From contig CAJUAN010000008.1 in the NCBI GenBank assembly GCA_910584715.1, forward strand, positions 1 through 64,000: DNA of 64,000 bases, read 5' to 3'. Of this stretch, positions 1-5,572 are shown one piece after another. The stretch is from an uncultured Oscillospiraceae bacterium. GTDB taxonomy: Bacteria > Bacillota > Clostridia > Oscillospirales > Ruminococcaceae. A program made the translations under genes and the position numbers. The notes under the pieces were generated by a model, which was not told where the DNA came from, made no database searches, and saw only the letters and a list, made by a program, of their open reading frames with translations. Numbering within the stretch: the stretch's first letter is position 1; each line of letters opens with the position of its first letter.

Positions 1-229
1 TAGAAACAAATTCATCAGTAACAGCTTGCGACTGCTGCTGAAATTCGCTGTAGCTTATTTTTCCGTCCTTGTATTTTGCAATCAAATATGATTGTGCTGC
101 ATAGTATTCTTGATTTGTCATTTCAGATTCATCATCAGCGGATACGGAAAAAGCGGCAAAAACTGAAATTACAAAAGCAACGGAAACAATTAAAGCGAAT
201 ATTTTTCGCAAGTTAACTTTGTATTTCAT
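1..229 (-). CDS. Secreted protein of the phage-like module, N-terminal part only
   Basis: The gene runs off the left edge, leaving 76 residues. It opens with a basic stretch (MKYKVNLRK) followed by a hydrophobic segment of about 20 residues and an S-V-S-A type cleavage region, so it is probably exported. The visible mature part is polar and rich in Gln, Tyr and Ser. Its ATG overlaps the TGA of the upstream gene (ATGA), so the two are translationally coupled. It lies just downstream of the coat-like gene and its terminator, the place where filamentous phages carry minor coat or adsorption genes. That role is inferred from position only; the sequence itself matches nothing I recognise. Confidence 0.65.
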   Translation of the reverse strand, partial: MKYKVNLRKIFALIVSVAFVISVFAAFSVSADDESEMTNQEYYAAQSYLIAKYKDGKISYSEFQQQSQAVTDEFVS

Positions 230-354
230 TTCTTTTCACCGCCAATACTCAAAAGTATTATTATGATAACCGCTAAAAGCAGTATGGAAATTATAAGGCT
301 TGCAAGTGGATACTCGCAAACAATAGGATATATAAAATTAATGTCGGGGCGCAT
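226..354 (-). CDS. 42-residue single-helix membrane protein
   Basis: This very small gene starts at an ATG preceded by a strong AGGAGG ribosome binding site and encodes 42 residues. One hydrophobic helix (about residues 18-37, rich in Ile and Leu) is followed by a short polar tail ending GGEKK. Its stop codon overlaps the start of the next gene. It sits directly after the terminator that follows the coat-like gene. Small one-helix proteins of this size are typical virion or assembly components of filamentous phages, but this could equally be any small membrane protein. The overlap, ribosome binding site and operon position are what make it a credible gene. Confidence 0.6.
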   Translation of the reverse strand: MRPDINFIYPIVCEYPLASLIISILLLAVIIIILLSIGGEKK

Positions 355-372
355 TGGAGAATAAAGCCTCCT

Positions 373-411
373 AAAAAGAAAGCGGGACAGCCTTTTTCAA
401 GGTTGCCCCGC
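373..411 (-). terminator. Rho-independent terminator after the coat-like gene
   Basis: On the minus strand a GCGGGGCA/TGTCCCGC stem with further CCTT/AAGG pairing is followed by TTTCTTTTT. It separates the coat-like gene (stop at 420) from the next gene (start at 354). Filamentous phages place a terminator at the same point so the coat gene is expressed far above the genes after it. Confidence 0.8.
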
Positions 412-419
412 ATTTTGGA

Positions 420-719
420 CTACTTTGCAGAGCCGCGAAGAAAGCGCATACCGAGACGGAGACCAGCGACCGCACACATGATAATAATTGCGGGCTCAAT
501 AAAATCAGCGGCATTTTCAGATATGTAACCAATAGCGGTTTCCGCGCTGATAGTTGCGCCCCAGTCAACGGCAGAGGAATTCATTGCAGAAACGCCGAGA
601 GCGGCAAGTCCAGAGCTTGCGCCGATTGCGACACGTTCAGCCGTCTTATAGGCTTTGCTGTCAAGAATTTTTCCCGAAAGCTGAGAAAGCTTAGTCCTTG
701 TTTTTGTCATTATGTTCAT
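420..719 (-). CDS. Candidate filamentous-phage major coat protein precursor (pVIII-like)
   Basis: The protein has 99 residues from the ATG at 719, chosen because an AAAAAAGGAGTTG ribosome binding site precedes it; an upstream in-frame start has none. Residues 1-29 are basic, 30-46 hydrophobic, and N-S-S-A at 47-50 is a plausible signal peptidase site. Cleavage there would leave about 49 residues: an amphipathic acidic N-terminus, a hydrophobic helix (about 74-88) and a basic tail with three arginines and a lysine. The size and layout are those of the mature fd/M13 coat protein, in which the basic tail contacts the DNA. A terminator follows immediately. There is no sequence identity that I can cite, so the call rests on architecture and context. 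It could instead be a small conjugation-pilus protein. Confidence 0.6.
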   Translation of the reverse strand: MNIMTKTRTKLSQLSGKILDSKAYKTAERVAIGASSGLAALGVSAMNSSAVDWGATISAETAIGYISENAADFIEPAIIIMCAVAGLRLGMRFLRGSAK

Positions 720-774
720 AATAACAACTCCTTTTTTAATATTTATGTAAACGGTTGTAGAGACCGTCAACACA

Positions 775-921
775 TCATTCAGCGCATTCTTTTAAAATTG
801 TCAAACCTACTTTTATACCGATAAGAATACAAAAAAGAGCAAAGTTTGCATTGAGCGCCATAATAAACATATCGCAGAATTTGCCAAAATCAAGCAAAAT
901 GGAATATACCATTGTTTCCAT
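775..921 (-). CDS. 48-residue hydrophobic protein upstream of the coat-like gene
   Basis: This short gene (METMVYSILL to KECAE) encodes 48 residues, largely hydrophobic, with one probable membrane helix in its second half (about residues 24-41). A weak GGTGA-type ribosome binding site lies upstream. It sits between the EF-hand-like gene and the coat-like gene on the same strand. In filamentous phages, tiny end-cap proteins (pVII and pIX, about 32 residues) occupy the place just before the coat gene, which makes that a reasonable but untested reading. Confidence 0.55.
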   Translation of the reverse strand: METMVYSILLDFGKFCDMFIMALNANFALFCILIGIKVGLTILKECAE

Positions 922-925
922 GAAA

Positions 926-1291
926 TCACCTGCTAACCAAATTATAGAACCAAGTTATAACTTTAAATGAAAAGAAAGACAAAAGCGAAGTCGCTATAAG
1001 TCCGAAACATTCATTAACGGCTAAAAATTCAGCGTCCAGACGTTCATCAATTATGTCAAGACGTTGTGTGACAACTTCCATATATGATGAATTATCATCA
1101 GTAACAAGTGACGTTCTTATATCGTCAAGCAGAACTTCTATGTCATTGTCCCCTACTTCGCCGTTATTAAAGGTGTCGAGAACTTCTACAAGTTCTGGCG
1201 GTATTATTTGGCCGTCTCCGTCAGAATCAAATATTTTGTTGAGTAGGTCGGCTATTTCAGTTATCGTTATAACTGTTTCTACAACTTCCAT
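926..1291 (-). CDS. EF-hand-like, C-terminally membrane-anchored small protein
   Basis: The product has 121 residues. Residues 22-32 read DSDGDGQIIPP, very like a calcium-binding EF-hand or dockerin loop with acidic residues at alternating positions. The middle is acidic and probably helical, and the C-terminus is a hydrophobic segment (about residues 98-118) ending in a basic residue, so it is likely tail-anchored. No signal peptide is visible. An AAAGGTGAC ribosome binding site precedes the ATG. It follows the 142-residue gene by 2 bp in the same operon. I do not recognise the family; a virion-assembly or minor structural role is a guess from context. Confidence 0.6.
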   Translation of the reverse strand: MEVVETVITITEIADLLNKIFDSDGDGQIIPPELVEVLDTFNNGEVGDNDIEVLLDDIRTSLVTDDNSSYMEVVTQRLDIIDERLDAEFLAVNECFGLIATSLLSFFSFKVITWFYNLVSR

Positions 1292-1293
1292 TT

Positions 1294-1722
1294 TTAGTCA
1301 CCTTTAGATTTTTGTGTACTTTTAGGTACGGCAATAGAGTGAAAAGGCTCTTCAAAAAGTATCTGCGTGATATTGCCGCTTCTGTCCCAAAATACACGGC
1401 AGTTCTGAAATTTCTTTTCATCAAGCTGTGCGGCGGTAGTTATTTCAACGCCGAAAATTCCCGAAATGTCGGCGGCTTTAACTTTGCGCTGGTCCTTAAA
1501 TCTTGCTTTGCCCTCAACGGTTGTTTTTGTGTATCCAAGGCATTCATAGCCGCAAGACGAAACAGTGTTAGTGCTTACTTCCCTATCACTCAACGCAATG
1601 TCAAGCAAAAAATTGTGAAACGCGACTTCCTTGCCTTTTTCGTTTGGGAAAGTTCCTGCATTCTCTACAGCACCGAGAAACAAGTCGGGATACTGGGGGT
1701 TGGGGTTTAAAATGTTTGGCAT
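1294..1722 (-). CDS. Small soluble protein, candidate phage ssDNA-binding protein
   Basis: The protein has 142 residues, without membrane segments or signal peptide, and is mixed beta-like with several aromatic and basic residues. AGGAGT lies upstream of the ATG. In filamentous phages a soluble ssDNA-binding protein (pV) is encoded just ahead of the small coat genes, and this is the only soluble gene in that position here. Its length is above that of pV (87 residues) but within what more divergent inoviruses might carry. The assignment is by gene order, not by motif. It could also be a replication accessory protein. Confidence 0.5.
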   Translation of the reverse strand: MPNILNPNPQYPDLFLGAVENAGTFPNEKGKEVAFHNFLLDIALSDREVSTNTVSSCGYECLGYTKTTVEGKARFKDQRKVKAADISGIFGVEITTAAQLDEKKFQNCRVFWDRSGNITQILFEEPFHSIAVPKSTQKSKGD

Positions 1723-1751
1723 TTTACATTACTCCTATCATTTTTTTACTG

Positions 1752-2045
1752 TTCTTTACCCTCTTACAGCAAAGAGCCGTTACAGATTATTCTTTGTCAG
1801 CTTCTATACCGTCTATATCGTGAAGGCGTTTTTCAAGGTTTATTATCCTTTTGGTGTGTTCGTATATTGGTGTTTCAAAATCAGTGTAAATACTGTGAAT
1901 TACACAAAAAAGATAAATTATACCTAACGACGCTCCGACAAAGCCAAAAACTTTGGTTATAATATCAATTGTTTCCGAAGTCATATTTTTCACCCGCTTC
2001 TTATTATTTGCTACTCTTTACCCTCTGTAGCGGGAGCGGTTACAG
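1752..2045. repeat. Pair of ~32-bp direct repeats flanking the 65-residue gene
   Basis: Two related segments, 1752-1785 and 2014-2045, share TCTTTACCCTCT, an AGC core and a GTTACAG end in the same orientation. On the minus strand each lies just upstream of a gene, as CTGTAACSGCTC followed by GAGGGTAAAGA. They may be leader RNA elements or a duplication. No function is known. Confidence 0.45.
1787..1984 (-). CDS. 65-residue single-helix membrane protein, first gene of the leftward module
   Basis: From the ATG at 1984 (GGGTG ribosome binding site 7 bases upstream) the product has 65 residues. One hydrophobic helix (about 9-30) is followed by a charged, probably coiled C-terminus with alternating Lys, Arg, Asp and Glu. 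A GTG 9 bases further upstream is possible but sits on top of the ribosome binding site. It is the first gene after the operator-promoter region at 2083-2170. The family is unknown. Confidence 0.5.
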   Translation of the reverse strand: MTSETIDIITKVFGFVGASLGIIYLFCVIHSIYTDFETPIYEHTKRIINLEKRLHDIDGIEADKE

Positions 2046-2082
2046 CATTAAAAAATAATAACATAGACAAGACATTTAAATA

Positions 2083-2170
2083 TGTAGATTATATCTACAA
2101 TCAAAATTATAACATATGTAGGTATAATCTACAATTGACTAAATAAACAAACTTGTAGTTTATATCTACC
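2083..2170. promoter_or_regulatory. Three 17-bp palindromic operators in the divergent control region
   Basis: Three related palindromes occur at 2083-2099, 2117-2133 and 2154-2170, with consensus TGTAGnTtATAtCTACA (7-bp arms, 3-bp centre). The first is perfect; the others carry one or two arm mismatches. Centres are 34 and 37 bp apart. They lie between the leftward phage-like operon and the rightward XRE gene at 2227, the arrangement of a lysogeny switch. The obvious candidate ligand is that XRE protein, by inference. Confidence 0.75.
2106..2134 (-). promoter_or_regulatory. Leftward promoter of the phage-like operon
   Basis: On the minus strand TTGTAG (2134-2129) and a perfect TATAAT (2111-2106) are separated by 17 bp. 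The middle operator (2117-2133) covers the spacer and most of the -35 box, so binding there would shut the promoter. Confidence 0.65.
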
Positions 2171-2226
2171 ACAAAATGCACAAAAAGAGTTATAATGTAA
2201 CTATAAATTACTAAGGAGGAGTTCAT

Positions 2227-2448
2227 ATGAACTACAAAATGGCATTTCCTAAAAGGCTTACAGAAGTTAGAAAGGAAGCCGGGAAAACACAAGACGAAAT
2301 GGCTATTGCAATGGACATTGCAAGGCCGTCATACACAATGTATGAAACAGGAGCAAGTTTTCCAAAATTTGAAAATCTAATGAAAATAGCAGACATTCTT
2401 AATGTTTCTATTGACTATTTAGTAGGTTTAAGCAACAAAAAAAATTGA
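2227..2448 (+). CDS. XRE-family helix-turn-helix repressor
   Basis: The protein has 73 residues that are almost entirely one Cro/C1-type helix-turn-helix domain (about residues 8-67). The signature features are KRLTEVRKEAGKTQDEMA, a YxMYExG recognition turn and a DILNVSIDYLVG end helix. AAGGAGGAGTTCAT precedes the ATG. It has no extra dimerisation or peptidase domain, like small autonomous phage or plasmid repressors. It faces the three operators at 2083-2170 and the leftward promoter between them, so it most likely represses the phage-like genes and itself. Confidence 0.85.
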   Translation: MNYKMAFPKRLTEVRKEAGKTQDEMAIAMDIARPSYTMYETGASFPKFENLMKIADILNVSIDYLVGLSNKKN

Positions 2449-2464
2449 GAAAGAGGTTAAAAAA

Positions 2465-2707
2465 ATGAAAAAATTTTTTTGGAAAACATTTATCCAAAAT
2501 ATGGGCGGAAAATTAAATTTTGCCAAATTTGTAATAACTATAATTTTTACAATAGCTTGTATAATATGGGTTATTTTTGACAAAGGATTAAATACATGTT
2601 TACTTTTATTATTAGAAGGTATGTTGATTGATAACATAAAAGAATTTATAAAAACAACAAAAAAGACAAATGATGAATACACAATAGAGACCAACGACAA
2701 ACGATAA
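2465..2707 (+). CDS. 80-residue membrane protein downstream of the repressor
   Basis: It starts 16 bp after the repressor gene with an AGAGG ribosome binding site, so the two are probably cotranscribed. The protein has 80 residues: a basic aromatic N-terminus, two hydrophobic stretches (about 19-38 and 42-56), and a polar, Lys/Thr-rich C-terminus. No family is recognised. Repressor-linked small membrane proteins in prophages are often immunity or superinfection-exclusion factors, but nothing in this sequence proves that. Confidence 0.6.
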   Translation: MKKFFWKTFIQNMGGKLNFAKFVITIIFTIACIIWVIFDKGLNTCLLLLLEGMLIDNIKEFIKTTKKTNDEYTIETNDKR

Positions 2708-2715
2708 ACATAAAT

Positions 2716-2752
2716 ATAACTCCGACAAACTGTTAAAGCTTATCGGAGTTAT
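2716..2752. terminator. Bidirectional terminator between convergent genes
   Basis: A perfect 10-bp stem, ATAACTCCGA with TCGGAGTTAT, encloses a 17-base loop, with TTTT after it on the plus strand. It sits between the rightward gene ending at 2707 and the leftward gene ending at 2756. Confidence 0.75.
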
Positions 2753-2755
2753 ATT

Positions 2756-3139
2756 TTAAATATCTTTAATATTGTGTAGAACCTCGCCAATTACCAATTG
2801 GTCGTTAAGCTCCTGCATATCATGTTCAAGTTTGTGAAGCCGCTTTGAATTATCTAACTGCATTTCACAAAGTGTTTTAATTGCAGGAGATACCTTGTGT
2901 TCAAGTTCTATCTTAATTGACCTCACATCAGCTTGTGTTGAAATAATATCATTCTGCATTTTTTCAGCGTTTAGGGTAAGCTGATATATCATGTTGTACT
3001 GTTCGTCAAGACGTTCGTTTGTCTTTTTCTGTACATCAAACAATTGTTTTTGACCTTTTTTTAAATCCGAAATATCGGCAGACATTTGTTTCTGACCCTC
3101 TACCAACTGCATTAAAATTTCCTTTACTTCATTATCCAT
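2756..3139 (-). CDS. Coiled-coil protein of unknown function
   Basis: From the ATG at 3139 (GGAG 9-12 bases upstream) the product has 127 residues. It is soluble and almost wholly alpha-helical, with heptad-like spacing of Leu, Ile and Met over residues 5-115 and many Gln, Asp and Lys. A longer reading from 3181 would place the start directly on a purine-rich stretch without spacing. It has its own strong promoter at 3198-3226. Similar short coiled-coil proteins are scattered in Clostridia without assigned function. Whether it belongs to the phage-like element or is its chromosomal neighbour cannot be decided here. Confidence 0.7.
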   Translation of the reverse strand: MDNEVKEILMQLVEGQKQMSADISDLKKGQKQLFDVQKKTNERLDEQYNMIYQLTLNAEKMQNDIISTQADVRSIKIELEHKVSPAIKTLCEMQLDNSKRLHKLEHDMQELNDQLVIGEVLHNIKDI

Positions 3140-3197
3140 GAAATCACGCTCCATTTTCTGTAAATTGTCAACTTTATACATTCCTATCTTTGGTCAT

Positions 3198-3226
3198 ATT
3201 ATACACCATATTTCAGCTTTTGTCAA
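3198..3226 (-). promoter_or_regulatory. Promoter of the coiled-coil gene
   Basis: A perfect TTGACA (3226-3221) and a perfect TATAAT (3203-3198) are spaced by 17 bp on the minus strand, about 60 bp before the ATG at 3139. Confidence 0.8.
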
Positions 3227-3253
3227 TACTCAATAAAAGCACATTCTCGACGT

Positions 3254-3490
3254 TGCTTGAAGTCTGAAAACTTAACAGACTCCTCCATAGATTTTTGCCG
3301 CCCCCAAGATACGACTGCCGACACAGGGGCAAGCCGCTGATATGGGCATGACGGCGCGCGTCCGATTCGCGGTGCGAGTTCGGACGCGCGCTTGTTCATG
3401 CTTCACAGCGGCTGCCCCGTGTCTTTTTATTATATTTTGGGGACGGCAAAATTCTACGGAGCTTCTGTTAACTTTTCAGGCTCCAAGCAA
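3254..3490. repeat. 237-bp imperfect palindrome, GC-rich at the tip
   Basis: The left arm (3254-3364) and the reverse complement of the right arm (3381-3490) match at roughly three quarters of positions with few gaps. Both share TTGCTTGnAGnCTGAAAA, an AACAGA/CTCC block, TTTTGCCG/CCCCAA, a GGGGC/AGCCGCTG block and a perfect 11-bp GCGCGCGTCCG stem at the tip around a 16-base loop. As single-stranded DNA or RNA it would fold into one long hairpin. Candidate roles are a MITE with long inverted arms, a phage origin or packaging hairpin, or a structured RNA. No gene lies inside it. Confidence 0.8.
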
Positions 3491-3545
3491 GTGAGGAAAT
3501 CCCGCTTTCGAGTTCTACCCTTTAAGGTGTCCCCTTTTATTGCTA

Positions 3546-3716
3546 TTCGATATCAAATGGTGTTCAGACAGTCTACAGCGACGTATAAAGGCAGTTAGCC
3601 GCAATGACGGTAAACTACGAGCAAAGGACCTAAAAGACGTTATAGTACATTCTGACAGCATTACAGAGCATTCAAGTAGTACTAATGGTAAAATAATAAA
3701 AGTTTTGCGAAATTAG
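3546..3716 (+). pseudogene. Possible C-terminal remnant of a coding region
   Basis: An open frame of 56 codons without a start ends at TAG 3716. It contains a plausible protein-like stretch (FDIKWCSDSLQRRIKAV, then a Lys/Asp-rich part and HSDSITEHSS). Upstream the frame is closed soon after the palindrome. It might be the tail of a recombinase or another mobile-element gene, but I recognise no motif. Kept only as a hint that this junction contains debris. Confidence 0.25.
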
Positions 3717-4210
3717 ACTAAATTAGGCACTCCCAAAAATTCCCGCCACGGGCTTCTCCGATACTTGACGAAATTAATAATGCAGTGTGGCTATTATCAG
3801 TTGTGATTATAGTACAAGAAGTGATGTAATTTGACAAGCAAAACACAAAAAAACGTAGTTAAAACACCAGTAAACAGAAAAAATGATCCCCGCCGCAAGC
3901 TATCTTTAACACCACAAATAACAAAAAAGCATTTTCAGTCGATTTCTAAAAAATCAGCCAAAAATGCCTTTGTTTTTGACACCATATTTTTACACTATCA
4001 TAAACTGTCAAGTTTAAAAATGCATATTCTACGTTGATTTCTACCTTTTCAAACCTATTTCAAGGTATGTTAAGATTTTTTAAGTTTTTGCGTTTGGCGC
4101 GTCAAGCTATAGAATAATATATACGGCAAAATACGGTTGATTCCTACCACATGATGGTATGGAAATTTACTATGTCCAAAGTAATGTTCCCGACAGACAA
4201 TTAAATATTT
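3717..4210. other. Gene-poor AT-rich junction
   Basis: About 490 bp without a convincing gene. It holds a few short poor hairpins (for example TACCACATGATGGTA near 4146) and two copies of GTTGATTYCTACC (4033-4045 and 4136-4148). A basic open frame at 3831-4037 has only a TTG start and no ribosome binding site. It is probably the border between the accessory element and the chromosome. Confidence 0.5.
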
Positions 4211-5437
4211 TCAAACATAAACATAATTCCAAATTTCAGAAAGTTTTTCATTAGATAAAGCAAAACTAAGTTCTTCAATATTTTTAAAATATCCAATCTG
4301 AGTTCTAAGTTCAAGTATATCGTCAGCTAAATTTCCATCAATACCGGGTAATTGCATTAAGTCATCTTTATCACATGTATTTATATTAACTTTGTAAATT
4401 GAATATGACGTTTCAATTTGTTCTGATTGTGTATCAGTTCTGTATGTTGTTGTATTATTATATGGAACAACATATACATACGGACGTATTGCTTCAAGCT
4501 TGTTTATGCCTATACCGCTTACATTAAGCAGATCCTCTACCGATGTAAATCCTATATTTCTTGCATATTCAACAATTTTATTAGCCGTAGATTCACCTAT
4601 TCCTTTTATATAAGTCAAATCTTTTACGCTTGCTGAATTAAGTTCAATTGGGAAATTGGGGTAATATACAGGTTCCGTCATGTCAAATATATCATTATTT
4701 TCATAATATGAATATGGAACGCCATAATTTTCTGTTTCAAATTCTTCATCAATTTCAGTAATAAACTCTTCAGTTTCCATAATAAGTTCTTCTGTTGTTG
4801 TATTGGTCTCCGCAACAGTTATTACTGTTTCAGTATAACTCAAAGGGACAGTTGTAACAACAGGATTTGACTTTGAATCATATATATCATATTCTGGTGT
4901 ATATGGCAAAGTTTCCGGAAGTGACTCGTAATCAATATAAAGATACCCATTTAACGCCGCAAGTTTCTTTTTTCCGATTCCGTCAATGTTCAATAATTCA
5001 TCCATTGAATAAAAATAACCGTTTATTCCTCTATACTCAACTATTTTATTAGCAGTTATTTCTCCAATTCCTTTGACCATCATTAACTCTTCAGCACTTG
5101 CAGCATTAATATCCAAAGGAAAAGAAACTGTAATATGCGTAGAATCAGTTACTTCTATTGTTTCGGTAATAATAATTTCTGTATTACCCCAATTGCCGGA
5201 ATCATCTGCGTTGCCATCTTCCCAAATATCAATATCTAAATTCTCCTTTGTTGTATATCCAAAACCCTCAAGCTGTTTTTTAGATAACGTATACACAACG
5301 ACAGGTTTATCATCGTACTTTGCGTAAATATTAGGAAAAATTAAAAAACCAAAGATTACGCTGGTGACAATAAGGAAGAAAAGGATTATTCTTTTTTTAT
5401 CGTTATCATCCTGATTATTAGGTTCTTTATTTTCCAC
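4211..5437 (-). CDS. Membrane-anchored protein with three ComEA-type helix-hairpin-helix domains
   Basis: The protein has 408 residues. A GTG start is preceded by AAAGGACGG. A charged N-terminus and one membrane helix (about 16-38) anchor it facing outward. Three ComEA-like DNA-binding domains follow at about 106-167, 262-323 and 348-408. The first two each have paired GIG turns (VKGIGE/IDGIGK; IKGIGE/VSGIGI), while the third keeps only a degenerate LPGIDG. Long Thr/Glu/Tyr-rich linkers separate them. ComEA binds incoming double-stranded DNA at the surface of competent Gram-positives and normally has one such domain, so three is unusual. No comEC or comEB lies nearby. Confidence 0.8.
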   Translation of the reverse strand: MENKEPNNQDDNDKKRIILFFLIVTSVIFGFLIFPNIYAKYDDKPVVVYTLSKKQLEGFGYTTKENLDIDIWEDGNADDSGNWGNTEIIITETIEVTDSTHITVSFPLDINAASAEELMMVKGIGEITANKIVEYRGINGYFYSMDELLNIDGIGKKKLAALNGYLYIDYESLPETLPYTPEYDIYDSKSNPVVTTVPLSYTETVITVAETNTTTEELIMETEEFITEIDEEFETENYGVPYSYYENNDIFDMTEPVYYPNFPIELNSASVKDLTYIKGIGESTANKIVEYARNIGFTSVEDLLNVSGIGINKLEAIRPYVYVVPYNNTTTYRTDTQSEQIETSYSIYKVNINTCDKDDLMQLPGIDGNLADDILELRTQIGYFKNIEELSFALSNEKLSEIWNYVYV

Positions 5438-5481
5438 TAAAATCCGTCCTTTATGATATAATAAAAAATTAAAGTATATTC

Positions 5482-5499
5482 AAAATACGCGTGTATTTT
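5482..5499 (-). terminator. Weak hairpin after the peptide-binding protein gene
   Basis: A 7-bp AAAATAC/GTATTTT stem with a GCGT loop lies between two leftward genes. On the minus strand the T-rich part after it is imperfect, so termination here is uncertain. Confidence 0.3.
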
Positions 5500-5572
5500 T
5501 TAAAAATAATTTTAATAATTATACCATATATTGATTTATGTGTAAATAATTTACCCCGAAATCGCGTTTGGA

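Noticed and set aside
1053..1307. Serine/threonine-rich plus-strand frame opposite the EF-hand-like gene
   Set aside because: It is the complementary reading of acidic codons and lies against the direction of the operon.
3392..3598. Plus-strand open frame across the right arm of the palindrome
   Set aside because: It is made of palindrome sequence with no ribosome binding site and no protein-like domain.
3831..4037. Basic 68-residue open frame on the plus strand
   Set aside because: It has only a TTG start, no ribosome binding site and a composition explained by AT-rich DNA.
3939..4148. Possible CRISPR-like repeats (GTTGATTYCTACC at 4033 and 4136, a poorer copy near 3939)
   Set aside because: Only two or three short copies about 100 bp apart, without regular full-length repeats or cas genes.
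3184..4210. dif site for XerCD integration of the phage-like element
   Set aside because: I looked for the Firmicutes dif pattern (ACTTCCTATAAT...TTATGTAAACT) and found no convincing match.
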